64,000 nt of DNA. Source: an uncultured Verrucomicrobiota bacterium (GTDB lineage: Bacteria; Verrucomicrobiota; Verrucomicrobiia; Limisphaerales; UBA9464). Positions 54,451 to 63,848 of this stretch are shown here, piece by piece. The notes under the pieces are model-generated. The model was not told the DNA's origin and did no database searches. It saw nothing but the letters and a program-made list of their open reading frames with translations. The DNA lies in contig CAIXUG010000062.1 of NCBI GenBank assembly GCA_903922605.1, positions 1 to 64,000 on the forward strand. Reading direction: 5' to 3'. The translations under genes were made by a program, and so were the position numbers. The first letter of the stretch is position 1. Each line of letters begins with the position of its first letter.

Positions 54451-55992
54451 ATGAACGAACAAATCGTCATCCTCGACTTCGGCAGCCAGTACACCCAGGT
54501 CATCGCCCGCCGCGTGCGCGAGGCGAACGTCTATTCCACCATCCTGCGCTTTGACACGCCGGCGGCGGAAATCGCCAGGCTCAACCCCAAAGGCATCATC
54601 CTCTCGGGCGGTCCGAGCAGCGTGTATGCGGCCGACGCTCCCCTGCCCGACAAGGCCATCTTCGGCCTGGGCATCCCGGTGCTCGGCATCTGCTACGGGG
54701 TGCAGATCTTCGCGCACTTCCTTGGTGGCAAGGTGGAAAAAGGCCAGCGCCGTGAGTACGGCAAGGCGGCCCTGACCATCCGCGATGGCACCTGCGCGCT
54801 GTTCAAGAAGCTGCCCAAGTCGCTGCAGGTCTGGAACAGTCACGGCGACAAGCTCACAAAGATGCCGAAGGGCTTCAAGACGGTCGCCACGACCGACAAC
54901 TCGGAATTCGCCGGCATCGAGGACCGCGCGCGCCGGCTCTACGGCATCCAGTTCCACCCCGAGGTCGTCCACACGCCGCGCGGGAAGGACATCCTCAACA
55001 ATTTCATCCACGGCATCTGCGGCTGCGGCCGTGCGTGGACGATGCACAACTACCTCGACCAGGCCGTGGCGGACATCCGCAAGCAGGTCGGCAAGGATCA
55101 CGTGATCCTCGGCCTGTCGGGCGGCGTGGATTCGAGCGTGGCGGCGGCGCTGTTGCACAAGGCCGTCGGCGACCAGCTCACCTGCATCTTCGTGAACAAC
55201 GGCCTGTTGCGCGCCCGGGAGGCCGAGGTGGTGCAGGAGGTCTTTGGGAAGCACTTCAAGATCCGCCTGCAATACGAGGATGCCTCGGCGCTTTTCCTGA
55301 AGAAGCTCACGGGCGTCACCGATCCCGAGACCAAGCGCAAGGTCATCGGCAAGGCGTTCATCGACGTGTTCCAGGCGGCCACGAAGAAGGCGGGCAAGGC
55401 GAAGTTCCTCGCGCAGGGCACTCTGTACCCGGACGTGATTGAGTCCGTGCCCATCGGTGGCAATCCGGCGCACATGATCAAGAGCCATCACAATGTCGGC
55501 GGCCTGCCGAAGAACATGAAGTTCGCCCTCGTCGAGCCGCTGAAATGCCTCTTCAAGGACGAGGTCCGCCAGCTCGGCCTCGAACTCGGCCTGCCGAAGG
55601 AGATCGTGTTCCGCCAGCCCTTTCCCGGTCCCGGCCTCGCGGTGCGCTGTCTCGGGGACATCACCGAGGACAAGCTGCGCATCCTGCGCCGCGCCGACGC
55701 CATCGTGGTCGAGGAGATGAAGGCCGCGGACCTGTACTACAAGACGTGGCAGACCTTCGCCGTGCTGCTGCCGGTACGCAGCGTGGGCGTGCAGGGCGAC
55801 GAGCGCACCTACGACTGGACCATCGCGATCCGCGCCGTGGAATCACAGGACGGCATGACCGCCGACTGGGTGCGGGTGCCCTACGACCTGCTGGAGAAGA
55901 TCTCGCTGCGCATCACGAACGAGGTTCGTGGACTAAACCGAGTAGTGCTGGATCTCACCAGCAAACCGCCGGGCACGATCGAGTGGGAGTGA
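54451..55992 (+). CDS. guaA: GMP synthase (glutamine-hydrolysing)
   Basis: Converts XMP to GMP with ATP and glutamine, in the cytoplasm. At 513 residues it is the standard two-domain enzyme. The N-terminal glutaminase has Cys81 (GICYGVQ), His169 and Glu171 (FHPEV). The ATP-pyrophosphatase domain has the P-loop [10 protein letters not shown] (221-230), and the C-terminal dimerisation domain has [11 protein letters not shown] and ends KPPGTIEWE. The ATG at 54451 gives the normal [13 protein letters not shown] start; the 21 in-frame codons upstream are unlike the family. It is divergent from the sigma-factor gene, and no guaB is nearby. Confidence 0.97.
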   Translation: MNEQIVILDFGSQYTQVIARRVREANVYSTILRFDTPAAEIARLNPKGIILSGGPSSVYAADAPLPDKAIFGLGIPVLGICYGVQIFAHFLGGKVEKGQRREYGKAALTIRDGTCALFKKLPKSLQVWNSHGDKLTKMPKGFKTVATTDNSEFAGIEDRARRLYGIQFHPEVVHTPRGKDILNNFIHGICGCGRAWTMHNYLDQAVADIRKQVGKDHVILGLSGGVDSSVAAALLHKAVGDQLTCIFVNNGLLRAREAEVVQEVFGKHFKIRLQYEDASALFLKKLTGVTDPETKRKVIGKAFIDVFQAATKKAGKAKFLAQGTLYPDVIESVPIGGNPAHMIKSHHNVGGLPKNMKFALVEPLKCLFKDEVRQLGLELGLPKEIVFRQPFPGPGLAVRCLGDITEDKLRILRRADAIVVEEMKAADLYYKTWQTFAVLLPVRSVGVQGDERTYDWTIAIRAVESQDGMTADWVRVPYDLLEKISLRITNEVRGLNRVVLDLTSKPPGTIEWE

Positions 55993-56336
55993 AGCGGGCT
56001 ACAGGCCAGCCTCAACCACCTTACGGGTGAACCTTTCCAGCGCGGTTGCGATCGGATGAGGTTTTCGAACGGGCCGTCTCAATGCAGGCCTTGAACCGCA
56101 GGATAGGCAGCCCGTCGCGGACGGGCTCTGGAAGTAGCGCAGATTTGCAATCTGCCGTATCGCGGGTTTGCAACCCGCACCGGCACCGGGATTTCCTAGG
56201 CGCGTCCGGGCATTCCACCCCGTGCAGATTAAAAATCTGCGATACAGCAGGTTGCAAACCTGCGCTACACCCGCGCCGCGCCTCTCTCTCTTCGAATGGG
56301 CTGACACCAGCCACGGTGAAACGATGCTCCCCGCGC
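55993..56336. other. gene-free region between guaA and the pseudopilin gene
   Basis: Apart from the GTAG-type inverted repeat at 56134-56268 I see no gene. At about 56300-56330 the string CCACGGTGAAACGATGC resembles the right end of the ~285-bp inverted-repeat element (CCACGGTGAAAAGATGC), perhaps a remnant end, but the match is too short to be sure. Confidence 0.45.
56134..56268. repeat. GTAG-headed REP-like compound inverted repeat
   Basis: The left arm (56134-56178) is GTAGC followed by hairpins GCAGATTTGCAATCTGC and GCGGGTTTGCAACCCGC. The right arm (56224-56268) is the inverted equivalent, ending CTGCGCTAC. Each hairpin is a 7-bp stem with a TGC or similar loop. About 45 nt separate the arms. 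It lies between guaA (+) and a convergent pseudopilin gene. Confidence 0.88.
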
Positions 56337-57074
56337 TCACCACCACAGGAAGCCGGGGTCGGGTTTGTACCCCTGCCAGTTGGCCATCTCCTTGGGGAAC
56401 TTGTAGTTCTCCACGTGGATATCGCCGAAAAGCATGTTCTCGTAGCGCTTCCCCCGGTAGCTGTGCCAGACCGTCTGCGGCTTGTTGACATCGCGATTGG
56501 CGTGCCAGGCCCAGTCGCCAAGAATGATCTTGTTCACGGGGCTCCGTGCGATCTCCGACTCACGGATGGGCGTTCCAGCCACGGTGCCTTTGTTCAGGGA
56601 GTCGCCAGTCACATGCTGCACGCCGAAATTTTCGCCGGCCCATTCGACGAGGTAGCTGTTGCCCCAGCCCGTGAAGCAGGTCTTCACCTGTGTGTTCAGG
56701 GAGTCACCGGTATCGGCCGGACAGTGGAAAACCTCCACCGCACCGACGTATTTGTTCAGCGGCCGGTTGGTCTCCTGCGTCTTGCCACCGTAATCGGCGG
56801 CATTGCCGGAAGCGTTGGCATTCGTCCAATATTTGCCACCGAAGTCGGCCCAGCCCGAATGCACGGGGAAAAACTCCCGGTTGTCGTCCGCATAGAGCTT
56901 GAAGGCCAGGCCGATCTGCTTCTCATTGCTGATGCACTTGACCGAGTTGGCCTTGGACTTGGCCCGCGCCAGCGCCGGCAGCAGCATCCCGGCGAGGATC
57001 GCGATGATGGCGATGACGACCAGCAGCTCGATGAGGGTGAAACCCGCACGGCGCGATGAGAGGGTGAGGTTCAT
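56337..57074 (-). CDS. type II secretion/pseudopilin-like protein
   Basis: A 245-residue protein with a prepilin signal [11 protein letters not shown] then [16 protein letters not shown] (cleavage after Gly11, Glu16 at +5). The mature protein has an inner-membrane helix and an extracytoplasmic domain. The C-terminal part has [16 protein letters not shown], a variant of the usual H-X9-DG tail (here GDIH). ATG 57074 is chosen for the compact leader; 23 codons upstream in frame do not resemble one. It is one of three such genes in the window, none beside secretion machinery. Likely minor pseudopilin or a PVC surface protein of unknown use. Confidence 0.87.
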   Translation of the reverse strand: MNLTLSSRRAGFTLIELLVVIAIIAILAGMLLPALARAKSKANSVKCISNEKQIGLAFKLYADDNREFFPVHSGWADFGGKYWTNANASGNAADYGGKTQETNRPLNKYVGAVEVFHCPADTGDSLNTQVKTCFTGWGNSYLVEWAGENFGVQHVTGDSLNKGTVAGTPIRESEIARSPVNKIILGDWAWHANRDVNKPQTVWHSYRGKRYENMLFGDIHVENYKFPKEMANWQGYKPDPGFLWW

Positions 57075-57304
57075 GGGCGGGAAGTTCGGCAATGGCAGGA
57101 AGCAGTTACCCTCCCTGACTCCCACCGGCAAGCAACGCTTCACCGAAGTTCCACCCGTTCTGGGGTAGGCCGATCCGGATTAGCCACCCATAGAAAAGCC
57201 GTCGTGTTCAACGGGGATAATCCGGCCAGCGGTAAGATAGGCTGCGCATGCCTGCGGCAAAACGCATCGGAATGCTATCGGGCCGCAAAACGAGGCGGCA
57301 GCTC

Positions 57305-58030
57305 CTAGGCGCGTGGGCCAGGCAAATCGGGCGTCGCTGACGCGTCGCTGCGAGGCCGCGAGGCCAGGGACCGACGGTGCCGGCGCCAGCCAAGGAATCC
57401 CGCAGCGACCACGAAGGCCCCGGCGGCATAGGTGGCGGGCTCGGGCACGGACAGGTTGTCGAGCCCGAAGTCGTTGCCAGTGCCGGTGGCATTCTTGTTC
57501 GTGTCGATGAACAGGATCGTGGCGCTGGTGGCTCCGGCGGTGAACGTGTAGAAAATTTGTGACCAGCTCGTGGTCGCAGTAAAGGCGCTGGAGACGACGT
57601 TCGAGGAACCCGAAACGGCCATGATGACGACGGTGGCAGCCGAGCTGACCGGACTTTCCGCGCTCACCAGCCAACCACTGACAGTATATTGTCGCCCCAC
57701 GGTAAGACCAGTAAGCGTCTGGCTCACCACGTTGGTCGTCGTGGCCCCGCTGGCACCGTTCACCCAGAGCGCGTTGGTGCCCCCACCCGTCGGTACGCCG
57801 ACATTGTTGGTCGCACTGGTAAAACCGGCCGCTGCCGGGCTGCCGGCGATCTTGTAGTTACCCTGGGTGGTGATGGTGCCGGTGCCGTATTGCGTCGTCC
57901 AACCGGTGATGCCGCCCTCAAAGCTGCCGTTGCTAAAGAGGTTGGCCTGCGCGAAGCCAGCCACACTTCCAAAGCAAAGCCAAACTGCACAGACCAAAAG
58001 TCGGTGGCAGTTCAGGAGTTTGGATTCCAT
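57305..58030 (-). CDS. PEP-CTERM sorting-domain protein
   Basis: A 241-residue secreted protein. It has a signal peptide (LLVCAVWLCFGSVAGFAQA), a central beta-rich domain of carbohydrate-binding-like character (FSNGSFEGGITGWTT, TVSGWLVSAESPVSS, NDFGLDNLSV), and the PEP-CTERM tail VPEPATYAAGAFVVAAGFLG then WRRHRR (about 195-220). That tail is recognised by exosortase, which removes it during export to the cell surface, often with exopolysaccharide. Unusually, 21 more residues (SLASRPRSDASATPDLPGPRA) follow the arginine cluster, where the family normally ends. The ATG at 58030 gives the signal peptide. No exosortase gene is in this window. Confidence 0.85.
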   Translation of the reverse strand: MESKLLNCHRLLVCAVWLCFGSVAGFAQANLFSNGSFEGGITGWTTQYGTGTITTQGNYKIAGSPAAAGFTSATNNVGVPTGGGTNALWVNGASGATTTNVVSQTLTGLTVGRQYTVSGWLVSAESPVSSAATVVIMAVSGSSNVVSSAFTATTSWSQIFYTFTAGATSATILFIDTNKNATGTGNDFGLDNLSVPEPATYAAGAFVVAAGFLGWRRHRRSLASRPRSDASATPDLPGPRA

Positions 58031-58120
58031 GTATCTCACGCGCTGAAATTTGAGCATTCCCCCGGAATGTCCGTCAATGGTTGTTGGGGTTCCCGACACC
58101 TGAGGAATTCCAAGGCATAA

Positions 58121-58137
58121 CCTTAGCGATGCTAAGG
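58121..58137. promoter_or_regulatory. perfect palindrome upstream of the PEP-CTERM gene
   Basis: CCTTAGC (58121-58127), GAT, GCTAAGG (58131-58137): a 7-bp perfect inverted repeat 91 bp upstream of the PEP-CTERM start codon, in the 136-bp gap to the next gene upstream. The shape suits an operator for a dimeric regulator; a short hairpin terminator of the upstream gene is the alternative, though no T-run follows. Confidence 0.45.
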
Positions 58138-58166
58138 GTATCCTCGTGTAATTCCCTAGGGAGGCG

Positions 58167-59795
58167 TCAGCGGGCGCTTTGTATCTGGCGAAGCAGGTCG
58201 AGTTCTTCGGGCAGGAGCCCATCCTTGGGGAAGCCGTCCAGGGCGCGCCGCAATTCGCTGTGCAAACCGGCCCGCTGATAGGTCAGCGCCGCGACCAGCC
58301 GGAAGCGCGGATGGATGCGGGACCAGTCGGGCCGGCTCTCGATCCGGGCGAGCGCCAGGTCCGTGCGGTTCAGCAGGGTGTTTCGCAGCACGGCGGCGAG
58401 GACGGATTCCGCATGCGGCCCCGTCGGCTCGGGCACGCCGGCCGCGTTCATCTGCTGCAGGCAGCGCGAATAGGCCCAGACGCCAAACCAGTCGGAGGCC
58501 GGATCGTCGTGGGAAAGCTTTTTCGCGCCGGCGGCGATCCAGTCCAGCCGGTGGAAGCGCTCGCCAAGCTCGTAGAGCCGCCGTCCGCTGGTGTCGCGGA
58601 GTTCCGATTCCTCGTTCAAGTGCAGCCAGGCCTCCGCCTCAAATTCCACATAACCCTTGTCGGCGGCGAGCCGCGCCAGTCCGAGGAGACGCGGCGGCGA
58701 GCCCTGGGCGGCGGCGAGGGCCGTCATCACCCGGGCTCGGGCGGTGTTGGTGTCGCCCTGCCCGAAGGAGGCGACGGCCGCGAGGCCGGCCTGCAGGTCG
58801 CCGGGCAGCTTCCGGCTCGGGTCGCTGACCAGCTGGTCCAGCTCGGCCCAGCGGCGCTGGGCGCAGAGCTGGTCGGCCTGGATGAAGAACAGTCCCACGT
58901 GGGTGCGGCTGGCGTCTGCCAGCGCCGGGGTGACGAGGTTGACGCCCTGGTTGGCCAAGGCGTTGGCAAGGTCAAGATTCTCCGGCTCCGCCTGGAGCCG
59001 GGCGACCAGCGGGGCGGCGTTCCGGGTGCGACCGGCCAGCAGGTCGGCGACCGGCTGCCAGGTGGGGAGCCAGCGGTTGGTAGGATAATGCTCGAAGGAA
59101 GCGGCGGCAAAGGCGGCGTTGGTGCCGGGCTGGGTCAGCAGGTAGCCTTGCGCCGTATAATCGCCTGCGCCGGCCAGCTCCACGATCGTCCGTCGGCCGG
59201 CGACCACCTCGCGTGGCGAGGCCGATTCGCACCCGATCACGGCCACGGCCAGCCGCTCGGTCGGCGTCCGGCTGCGCACGCGGGCCCGCTCCAGGAGGGA
59301 TTCCACCGCGCTGGCATTGGTCTCCAACGACGCCAGCGTCACCAGGATGGCCAGGCGGTTGGTCAGTTTTGGGCCCGCCTGGAGCAATTGCCGGCGGGCG
59401 GCCTCGGGGCGGCCCAGCAGGAGGTTGTAATGCGTGAATTCTAGGCTCGCCGACAGGCTGGGCTCGGGGACCAGCGCGAAGTAATTCAGCCAGTGTACCA
59501 GCGCCCTCGGATTGGAATACGCGGAATAGGCCCGCGCCAGCTGCAACTGGCCGTTCGGGTTTGAGATCTGAACCTGGAGCGCCGCCTCCGCCTGGGCGAT
59601 GGCCGCATCAATCTGCCCCGCCGCCAGCAGCTCGGCCGCCGCCTGCGCGTAGCGGTCGGCCCGCTGGCGCGCGAGCTTGCGATACACCGCGGCGCCCCCG
59701 ATGAAGCAGCCGGGGATCGCCAGCACCACCGCCAGGCCGATCACCAGCCAGAACCAGCGGGAGCGCCGCCGCAGCAGCGCGGAGCCCAAGGACAT
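58167..59795 (-). CDS. membrane-anchored helical-repeat (TPR-like) protein
   Basis: A 542-residue protein with one N-terminal membrane helix (about residues 15-37; FWLVIGLAVVLAIPGCFIGG). A long alpha-helical Ala/Leu/Arg-rich region follows, with TPR-like pairs such as RYAQAAAELLAAGQIDAAIA and PNGQLQLARAYSAYSNPRAL. No catalytic motif is seen. Such proteins usually scaffold others at the inner membrane, with the helical part outside or inside depending on orientation; I cannot decide which. The ATG at 59795 is preferred, with 59843 a possible longer start. It lies upstream of the PEP-CTERM gene on the same strand and is divergent from hflX. Confidence 0.75.
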   Translation of the reverse strand: MSLGSALLRRRSRWFWLVIGLAVVLAIPGCFIGGAAVYRKLARQRADRYAQAAAELLAAGQIDAAIAQAEAALQVQISNPNGQLQLARAYSAYSNPRALVHWLNYFALVPEPSLSASLEFTHYNLLLGRPEAARRQLLQAGPKLTNRLAILVTLASLETNASAVESLLERARVRSRTPTERLAVAVIGCESASPREVVAGRRTIVELAGAGDYTAQGYLLTQPGTNAAFAAASFEHYPTNRWLPTWQPVADLLAGRTRNAAPLVARLQAEPENLDLANALANQGVNLVTPALADASRTHVGLFFIQADQLCAQRRWAELDQLVSDPSRKLPGDLQAGLAAVASFGQGDTNTARARVMTALAAAQGSPPRLLGLARLAADKGYVEFEAEAWLHLNEESELRDTSGRRLYELGERFHRLDWIAAGAKKLSHDDPASDWFGVWAYSRCLQQMNAAGVPEPTGPHAESVLAAVLRNTLLNRTDLALARIESRPDWSRIHPRFRLVAALTYQRAGLHSELRRALDGFPKDGLLPEELDLLRQIQSAR

Positions 59796-59952
59796 TCCGG
59801 TCACGTCCGCAGTTTGGGCCGAGAGTCCGCGCGGCCCAAACAAAATTGCGCCACGCCCGCACCGGGTAAACCACCGGGCTTGTTCGCCCGCCGGTTTCCG
59901 TTAGGGTAGCGCGACACTTTGGAAACGTCCGAGCCGCCCGCCGCCATCGCCC

Positions 59953-61242
59953 TTGAAAGCCCTCGTCGAAACCGCCAGCCGCAAGACCGAACGCGCCTTC
60001 CTCATTGGCGTGGAGCTGAAATCGCGTTCCGCGTGGGACGTGCGGGATTCGCTCGATGAGCTGGCCGAGCTCGCCAGCACCGCCGGGGCCGCCGTCATCG
60101 GCGACGGCACGCAAAAGCTCGAATCGCTGCATCCCGGCACCTACATCGGAGGCGGCAAGGCGGCGGAATTCGCCCTGTATTGCAAGGAGCAGGCCGTGGA
60201 CACGGTCATCTTCGACGATGAGCTGTCCGGCGCGCAGGGCCGCAACCTGGAAAAGATCTTCGACTGCAAGCTGATCGACCGCACCGCGCTCATCCTCGAA
60301 ATCTTCGCCCAACGCGCCCGCACCCGTGAGGGCAAGTTGCAGGTCGAGCTGGCTCAGCTCGAGTACATCCGCCCGCGCCTCACCCGGTACTGGACGCACC
60401 TTTCGCGTCAGCGCGGTTCCACCGGCTCCATCGGTGGCGAAGGCGAATCACAGCTGGAATCTGACCGCCGCAAGACTTCCGAACGCATCCTCAAGATCAA
60501 GGAGGAGCTCGATCTCGTTCGCAAGCAGCGTGCCACGCAGCGGTCGGGCCGCCAGCGCCACCAGTGGCCGCTGGCCTCCATCGTCGGCTACACCAACGCC
60601 GGCAAGTCCACCCTGCTCAATGCGCTCACCGGCGCGGACGCGCTCGCGGAGGACAAGCTTTTCGCCACGCTGGACCCGACGACGCGCCGGCTCCGGCTGC
60701 CGACGAACCAGAACGTCCTTCTCAGCGACACGGTGGGGTTCATCCGCAAGCTGCCGCACGGTTTGGTCGAGGCGTTCAAGGCGACGCTGGAGGAGGTCGT
60801 CGAGGCCGAACTTCTGGTTCACGTCGTGGATGCCAGCCATCCGCACGCGGACCAGCAGATTCAGGCGGTGAACCAGGTGCTCGGGGAAATCGGCGCGGCC
60901 GACAAACCGACGCTCATGGTGTTCAACAAAGTGGACCGCGAGGCCGGGGCCGCGATGGCGGAACGCCTGGCGGCGCAGTTCGCCAAATCGGTCTGCATCT
61001 CGGCGAAAACGGGCGCGGGTTTTCCGGAACTGAGGGCCGAGCTGGGCGTCATGCTCCGGCCCATCCGTGACTTTGTGGCGCTGGAAGTGCCGCACGACGC
61101 GCCGCAGGTCATCGCCCGCCTGCATGCGGTCGGGCAGGTCGTGGACCGTGACTACAGTGGTGAACGCGCCCGGTTCCGCGTGCGGCTTCCGCCCCATCTG
61201 CGGTCAGAATTTCTGCAGTTCATCGTCGCCGAGGCGGCGTGA
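59953..61242 (+). CDS. hflX: GTPase HflX
   Basis: HflX is a ribosome-associated GTPase that splits stalled or hibernating 70S ribosomes, often after heat or antibiotic stress. The 429-residue protein has the N-terminal HflX subdomain I (about 30-110; GTYIGGGKAAEF), the coiled-coil subdomain II (VELAQLEYIRPRLTRYW, then GGEGESQLESDRR) and the G domain with G1 GYTNAGKST at 212-220, G3 DTVGFIRKLP and G4 NKVD. The start is a TTG at 59953, giving MKALVETASRKTERAF; no ATG or GTG lies in a better place. Confidence 0.93.
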   Translation: MKALVETASRKTERAFLIGVELKSRSAWDVRDSLDELAELASTAGAAVIGDGTQKLESLHPGTYIGGGKAAEFALYCKEQAVDTVIFDDELSGAQGRNLEKIFDCKLIDRTALILEIFAQRARTREGKLQVELAQLEYIRPRLTRYWTHLSRQRGSTGSIGGEGESQLESDRRKTSERILKIKEELDLVRKQRATQRSGRQRHQWPLASIVGYTNAGKSTLLNALTGADALAEDKLFATLDPTTRRLRLPTNQNVLLSDTVGFIRKLPHGLVEAFKATLEEVVEAELLVHVVDASHPHADQQIQAVNQVLGEIGAADKPTLMVFNKVDREAGAAMAERLAAQFAKSVCISAKTGAGFPELRAELGVMLRPIRDFVALEVPHDAPQVIARLHAVGQVVDRDYSGERARFRVRLPPHLRSEFLQFIVAEAA

Positions 61243-61394
61243 GCTGGCAGCGGTGCCAACTGACGCTCTGGTTCACTGGCTCACTGACCTACTGACCCAC
61301 TCGCCCCTCCCCGCCTCCCCCGCATGAGGTAGAGGACGCTGCTTGACCGGATTCGCTTGAATCCATGAGCTTCCTTGGCGTCACAAAATAGCTC

Positions 61395-62702
61395 ATGAAT
61401 TCACCAACGACTGTCATTTCCTCGCGCCGCGACTTCATCCGCACCTCGGGCACGGCGGCCGCCCTGGCACTGGCCGCCCCCGGGCTCATCATCAAGGAGT
61501 CCGCCTTCGCCCAGAACGTCGACACGCTGAAGCTCGGTCTCGTGGGCTGTGGCGGTCGCGGCACCGGTGCCGCCGGCAACGCGCTCACGGCGGATGGCAA
61601 CTGCGTGCTGCACGCCGTCGCCGATGCCTTCCCCGAGCCGGTCGAGAACACCATCCGCGGCCTGAAGACGGACTTCGGCAACCGCATCACGGTGACGCCC
61701 GAGACCACGTTTGTCGGCCTCGACGCCTACAAGAAGCTCATCGACTCGGTGGACGTCGTGTTGCTGGCCACGCCGCCGGGTTTCCGCCCGTTGCACCTGC
61801 GGTACGCGGTGGAGAAGAGCAAGCACATCTTCTGTGAGAAGCCGGCCGCGACCGATCCTGTCGGCATCCGGCACGTGATGGAGTCGGTGAAGATGGCAAA
61901 GGAGAAGAAGCTGAACTTCGTCTGCGGCTTCTGCTGGCGCAGCGACCTGCCGCGCCGCGCGCTCTACGAGCAGATTCACAATGGCGCCCTCGGCGACGTG
62001 ATGCACGTCTATGGCACCTACCTCACCGGCCCCGTGAAACCGATGCCGGGTGCCGCCTCCCGCAAGCCCGGAATCGGTGACCTGGAATGGCAGCTCCGCA
62101 ACTGGATGAACTTCTCCTGGCTGGCCGGCGACGGCTTCGTCGAGCAGTGCATCCACACCGTGGACAAGCTGGCGTGGACCATGAAGGACCAGCCGCCGAT
62201 CAAGTGTACCGCCACCGGCGGTCGCATGATCCCGAACAACGAGGGCAACATCTTCGACCACATGACGGTCGTGTACGAGTATGCCAACGGTGTCCGCGCC
62301 ACGATCGCCCAGCGCCAGATCCCCGGCTGCTACAGCGACAACTCCGACTACATCGCCGGCACCAAGGGCTACGCCCAGAGCGGCTGGGGCACGCCGGTCA
62401 TCAAGGGTGAGAAGCCCTGGCGCTACCAGAGCGACAAGAAGATCGACATGTACGTGGTCGAGCATCAGGAGCTCTTCGCCAGCATCCGCGGCAAGGGTGC
62501 CTACCGCTTCGATGGCGACTGGCTCGCCTCCAGCACGCTGCAGGGCATCATGGGCCGTATGGCCGCCTACAGCGGCCAGGAAGTGACCTGGGAGCACATG
62601 CTCGCCTCGAACGAAGACCTGCACCCGCAGGGCCCGCTAAGCCTGGACATGAAACTCGACATCATGCCGATCCCGGTCCCGGGCCGCTACAAGGTCGCCT
62701 GA
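61395..62702 (+). CDS. Tat-exported Gfo/Idh/MocA oxidoreductase
   Basis: A 435-residue enzyme with a twin-arginine signal (SSRRDFIRTSG at 9-19, then AAALALAAPG), so it folds in the cytoplasm and is exported with bound NAD(P). The Rossmann GCGGRG is at 51-56, and the normal EKP motif is kept (Glu148-Lys149-Pro150 in FCEKPAATDP). The C-terminal alpha/beta domain has DGFVEQCIHTVDKLAW, with the likely catalytic Asp and His. Family members act on sugars, inositols or glycosides. The sugar isomerase/epimerase gene directly downstream on the same strand suggests the two process the same exported sugar or its keto form. A strong terminator separates them. Confidence 0.92.
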   Translation: MNSPTTVISSRRDFIRTSGTAAALALAAPGLIIKESAFAQNVDTLKLGLVGCGGRGTGAAGNALTADGNCVLHAVADAFPEPVENTIRGLKTDFGNRITVTPETTFVGLDAYKKLIDSVDVVLLATPPGFRPLHLRYAVEKSKHIFCEKPAATDPVGIRHVMESVKMAKEKKLNFVCGFCWRSDLPRRALYEQIHNGALGDVMHVYGTYLTGPVKPMPGAASRKPGIGDLEWQLRNWMNFSWLAGDGFVEQCIHTVDKLAWTMKDQPPIKCTATGGRMIPNNEGNIFDHMTVVYEYANGVRATIAQRQIPGCYSDNSDYIAGTKGYAQSGWGTPVIKGEKPWRYQSDKKIDMYVVEHQELFASIRGKGAYRFDGDWLASSTLQGIMGRMAAYSGQEVTWEHMLASNEDLHPQGPLSLDMKLDIMPIPVPGRYKVA

Positions 62703-62716
62703 ATTTCCTCCGCCAC

Positions 62717-62752
62717 GCGCCGCGTTCCCCCGAACGCGGCGCTTCTCTTTTT
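62717..62752 (+). terminator. terminator between the Gfo/Idh and isomerase genes
   Basis: An 11-bp perfect stem, 62717-62727 with 62732-62742 (GCGCCGCGTTC), a 4-nt loop and TTCTCTTTTT. It is placed 14 bp before the next start codon, so it may attenuate rather than stop read-through. Confidence 0.85.
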
Positions 62753-62765
62753 ATCCCTGCCGCCC

Positions 62766-63656
62766 ATGAACCGCCGCTCCTTCCTCGAACTCACCGCCAC
62801 CACCGCCGCACTCGCCGCGACCACACCGCTCGCCTTCGCCGAGGACGCGCCCAGAAAGCGCGCGCTCAAAAAGGGCATCATGTACGGCACCGTGGGCGTA
62901 CACGGCACCGTGCTGGAGAAGTTCAAGGCGGTGAAAGCGGCTGGATTTGACGGAGTCGAGCCAAACAGCCACATGGACCAGGAGGAGGTGCTGCGCGCCC
63001 GCGACGCCACCGGTCTGGAAATGGCCAGCGTCTGCTGCAGCACGCACTGGGCGAAACCGATCACCCACCCCAGCAAGGACGTCCGCGCCGCCAGCGTCGC
63101 CGGCCTCAAGCAGGCCTTGCAGGATGCGAAGCGCTACGGCGCGACCTCGGTGCTCTTCGTGGCCGGGGTCGTGAACGACCAGATTCCCTATGAGGACGCC
63201 TACAAGCGCGCCCAGGCCGAGCTGATCAAGGTCACGGACTACGCCGAGGAGCTGGGCGTGTTCATCTCCATTGAGAATGTCTGGAACAATTTCCTGCTCA
63301 GCCCGGTCGAGGCGGCGCGGTTCGTGGACGAGCTAAATGCCGATTACGTGGGCTGGCACATGGACATCGGCAACGTGATCAACTACGGCTGGCCGGAGCA
63401 GTGGATCCGCACGCTCGGCAAGCGCATCCAGCGCCTGCACATCAAGGAATACAGCCGCAAGAAGGCCGACAAGGAGGGCAAGTGGGCCGGCTTCGACGTC
63501 GAGTTCCTCAAGGGCGACAACAACTGGCCCGCCGTGATGAAGGCGCTTGATGACATCGGCTACACCGGCTGGGGGATCGCGGAGCAGGGCGGCGGTGGCA
63601 CCCCCGAAGGCCTGCGCAAGCTCAGTGACGAGATGGACCGAATATTTGCGAGCTAA
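62766..63656 (+). CDS. exported sugar-phosphate isomerase/epimerase-like TIM-barrel protein
   Basis: A 296-residue protein of the xylose-isomerase-like AP2Ec fold. It has a Tat-type signal (MNRRSFLELTATTAALAATT), strand-end metal ligands in FISIENVWNN and VGWHMDIGN, His-Ile-Lys-Glu near HIKEYS, and IAEQGGGG at the end of the barrel. These would bind one divalent metal and catalyse sugar isomerisation or epimerisation. It follows the exported oxidoreductase at 61395 on the same strand; such pairs are frequent in PVC genomes and probably act together on a periplasmic sugar. The substrate is not known. Confidence 0.9.
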   Translation: MNRRSFLELTATTAALAATTPLAFAEDAPRKRALKKGIMYGTVGVHGTVLEKFKAVKAAGFDGVEPNSHMDQEEVLRARDATGLEMASVCCSTHWAKPITHPSKDVRAASVAGLKQALQDAKRYGATSVLFVAGVVNDQIPYEDAYKRAQAELIKVTDYAEELGVFISIENVWNNFLLSPVEAARFVDELNADYVGWHMDIGNVINYGWPEQWIRTLGKRIQRLHIKEYSRKKADKEGKWAGFDVEFLKGDNNWPAVMKALDDIGYTGWGIAEQGGGGTPEGLRKLSDEMDRIFAS

Positions 63657-63848
63657 CTCTTAGGCGGGGAGCATATTACGCAACGGTGCACCTTCTCTTG
63701 TCGCGGGTTGTCGTTAACGGATTGCCGGAGTTGAAGATCGCTGGCCCCAACTCCTCGACGGCCTCGTTCCAGCCGAGGTATCGCACGTTGAGTTTGACAA
63801 CCACCACACAGATGGATAAACGTCGGTTGTCCCACCCCCGAATCAGTC

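Noticed and set aside
63657-63848. Possible small gene between the isomerase and the last pseudopilin
   Set aside because: No frame with a plausible start and coding character was found; it is treated as a promoter region.
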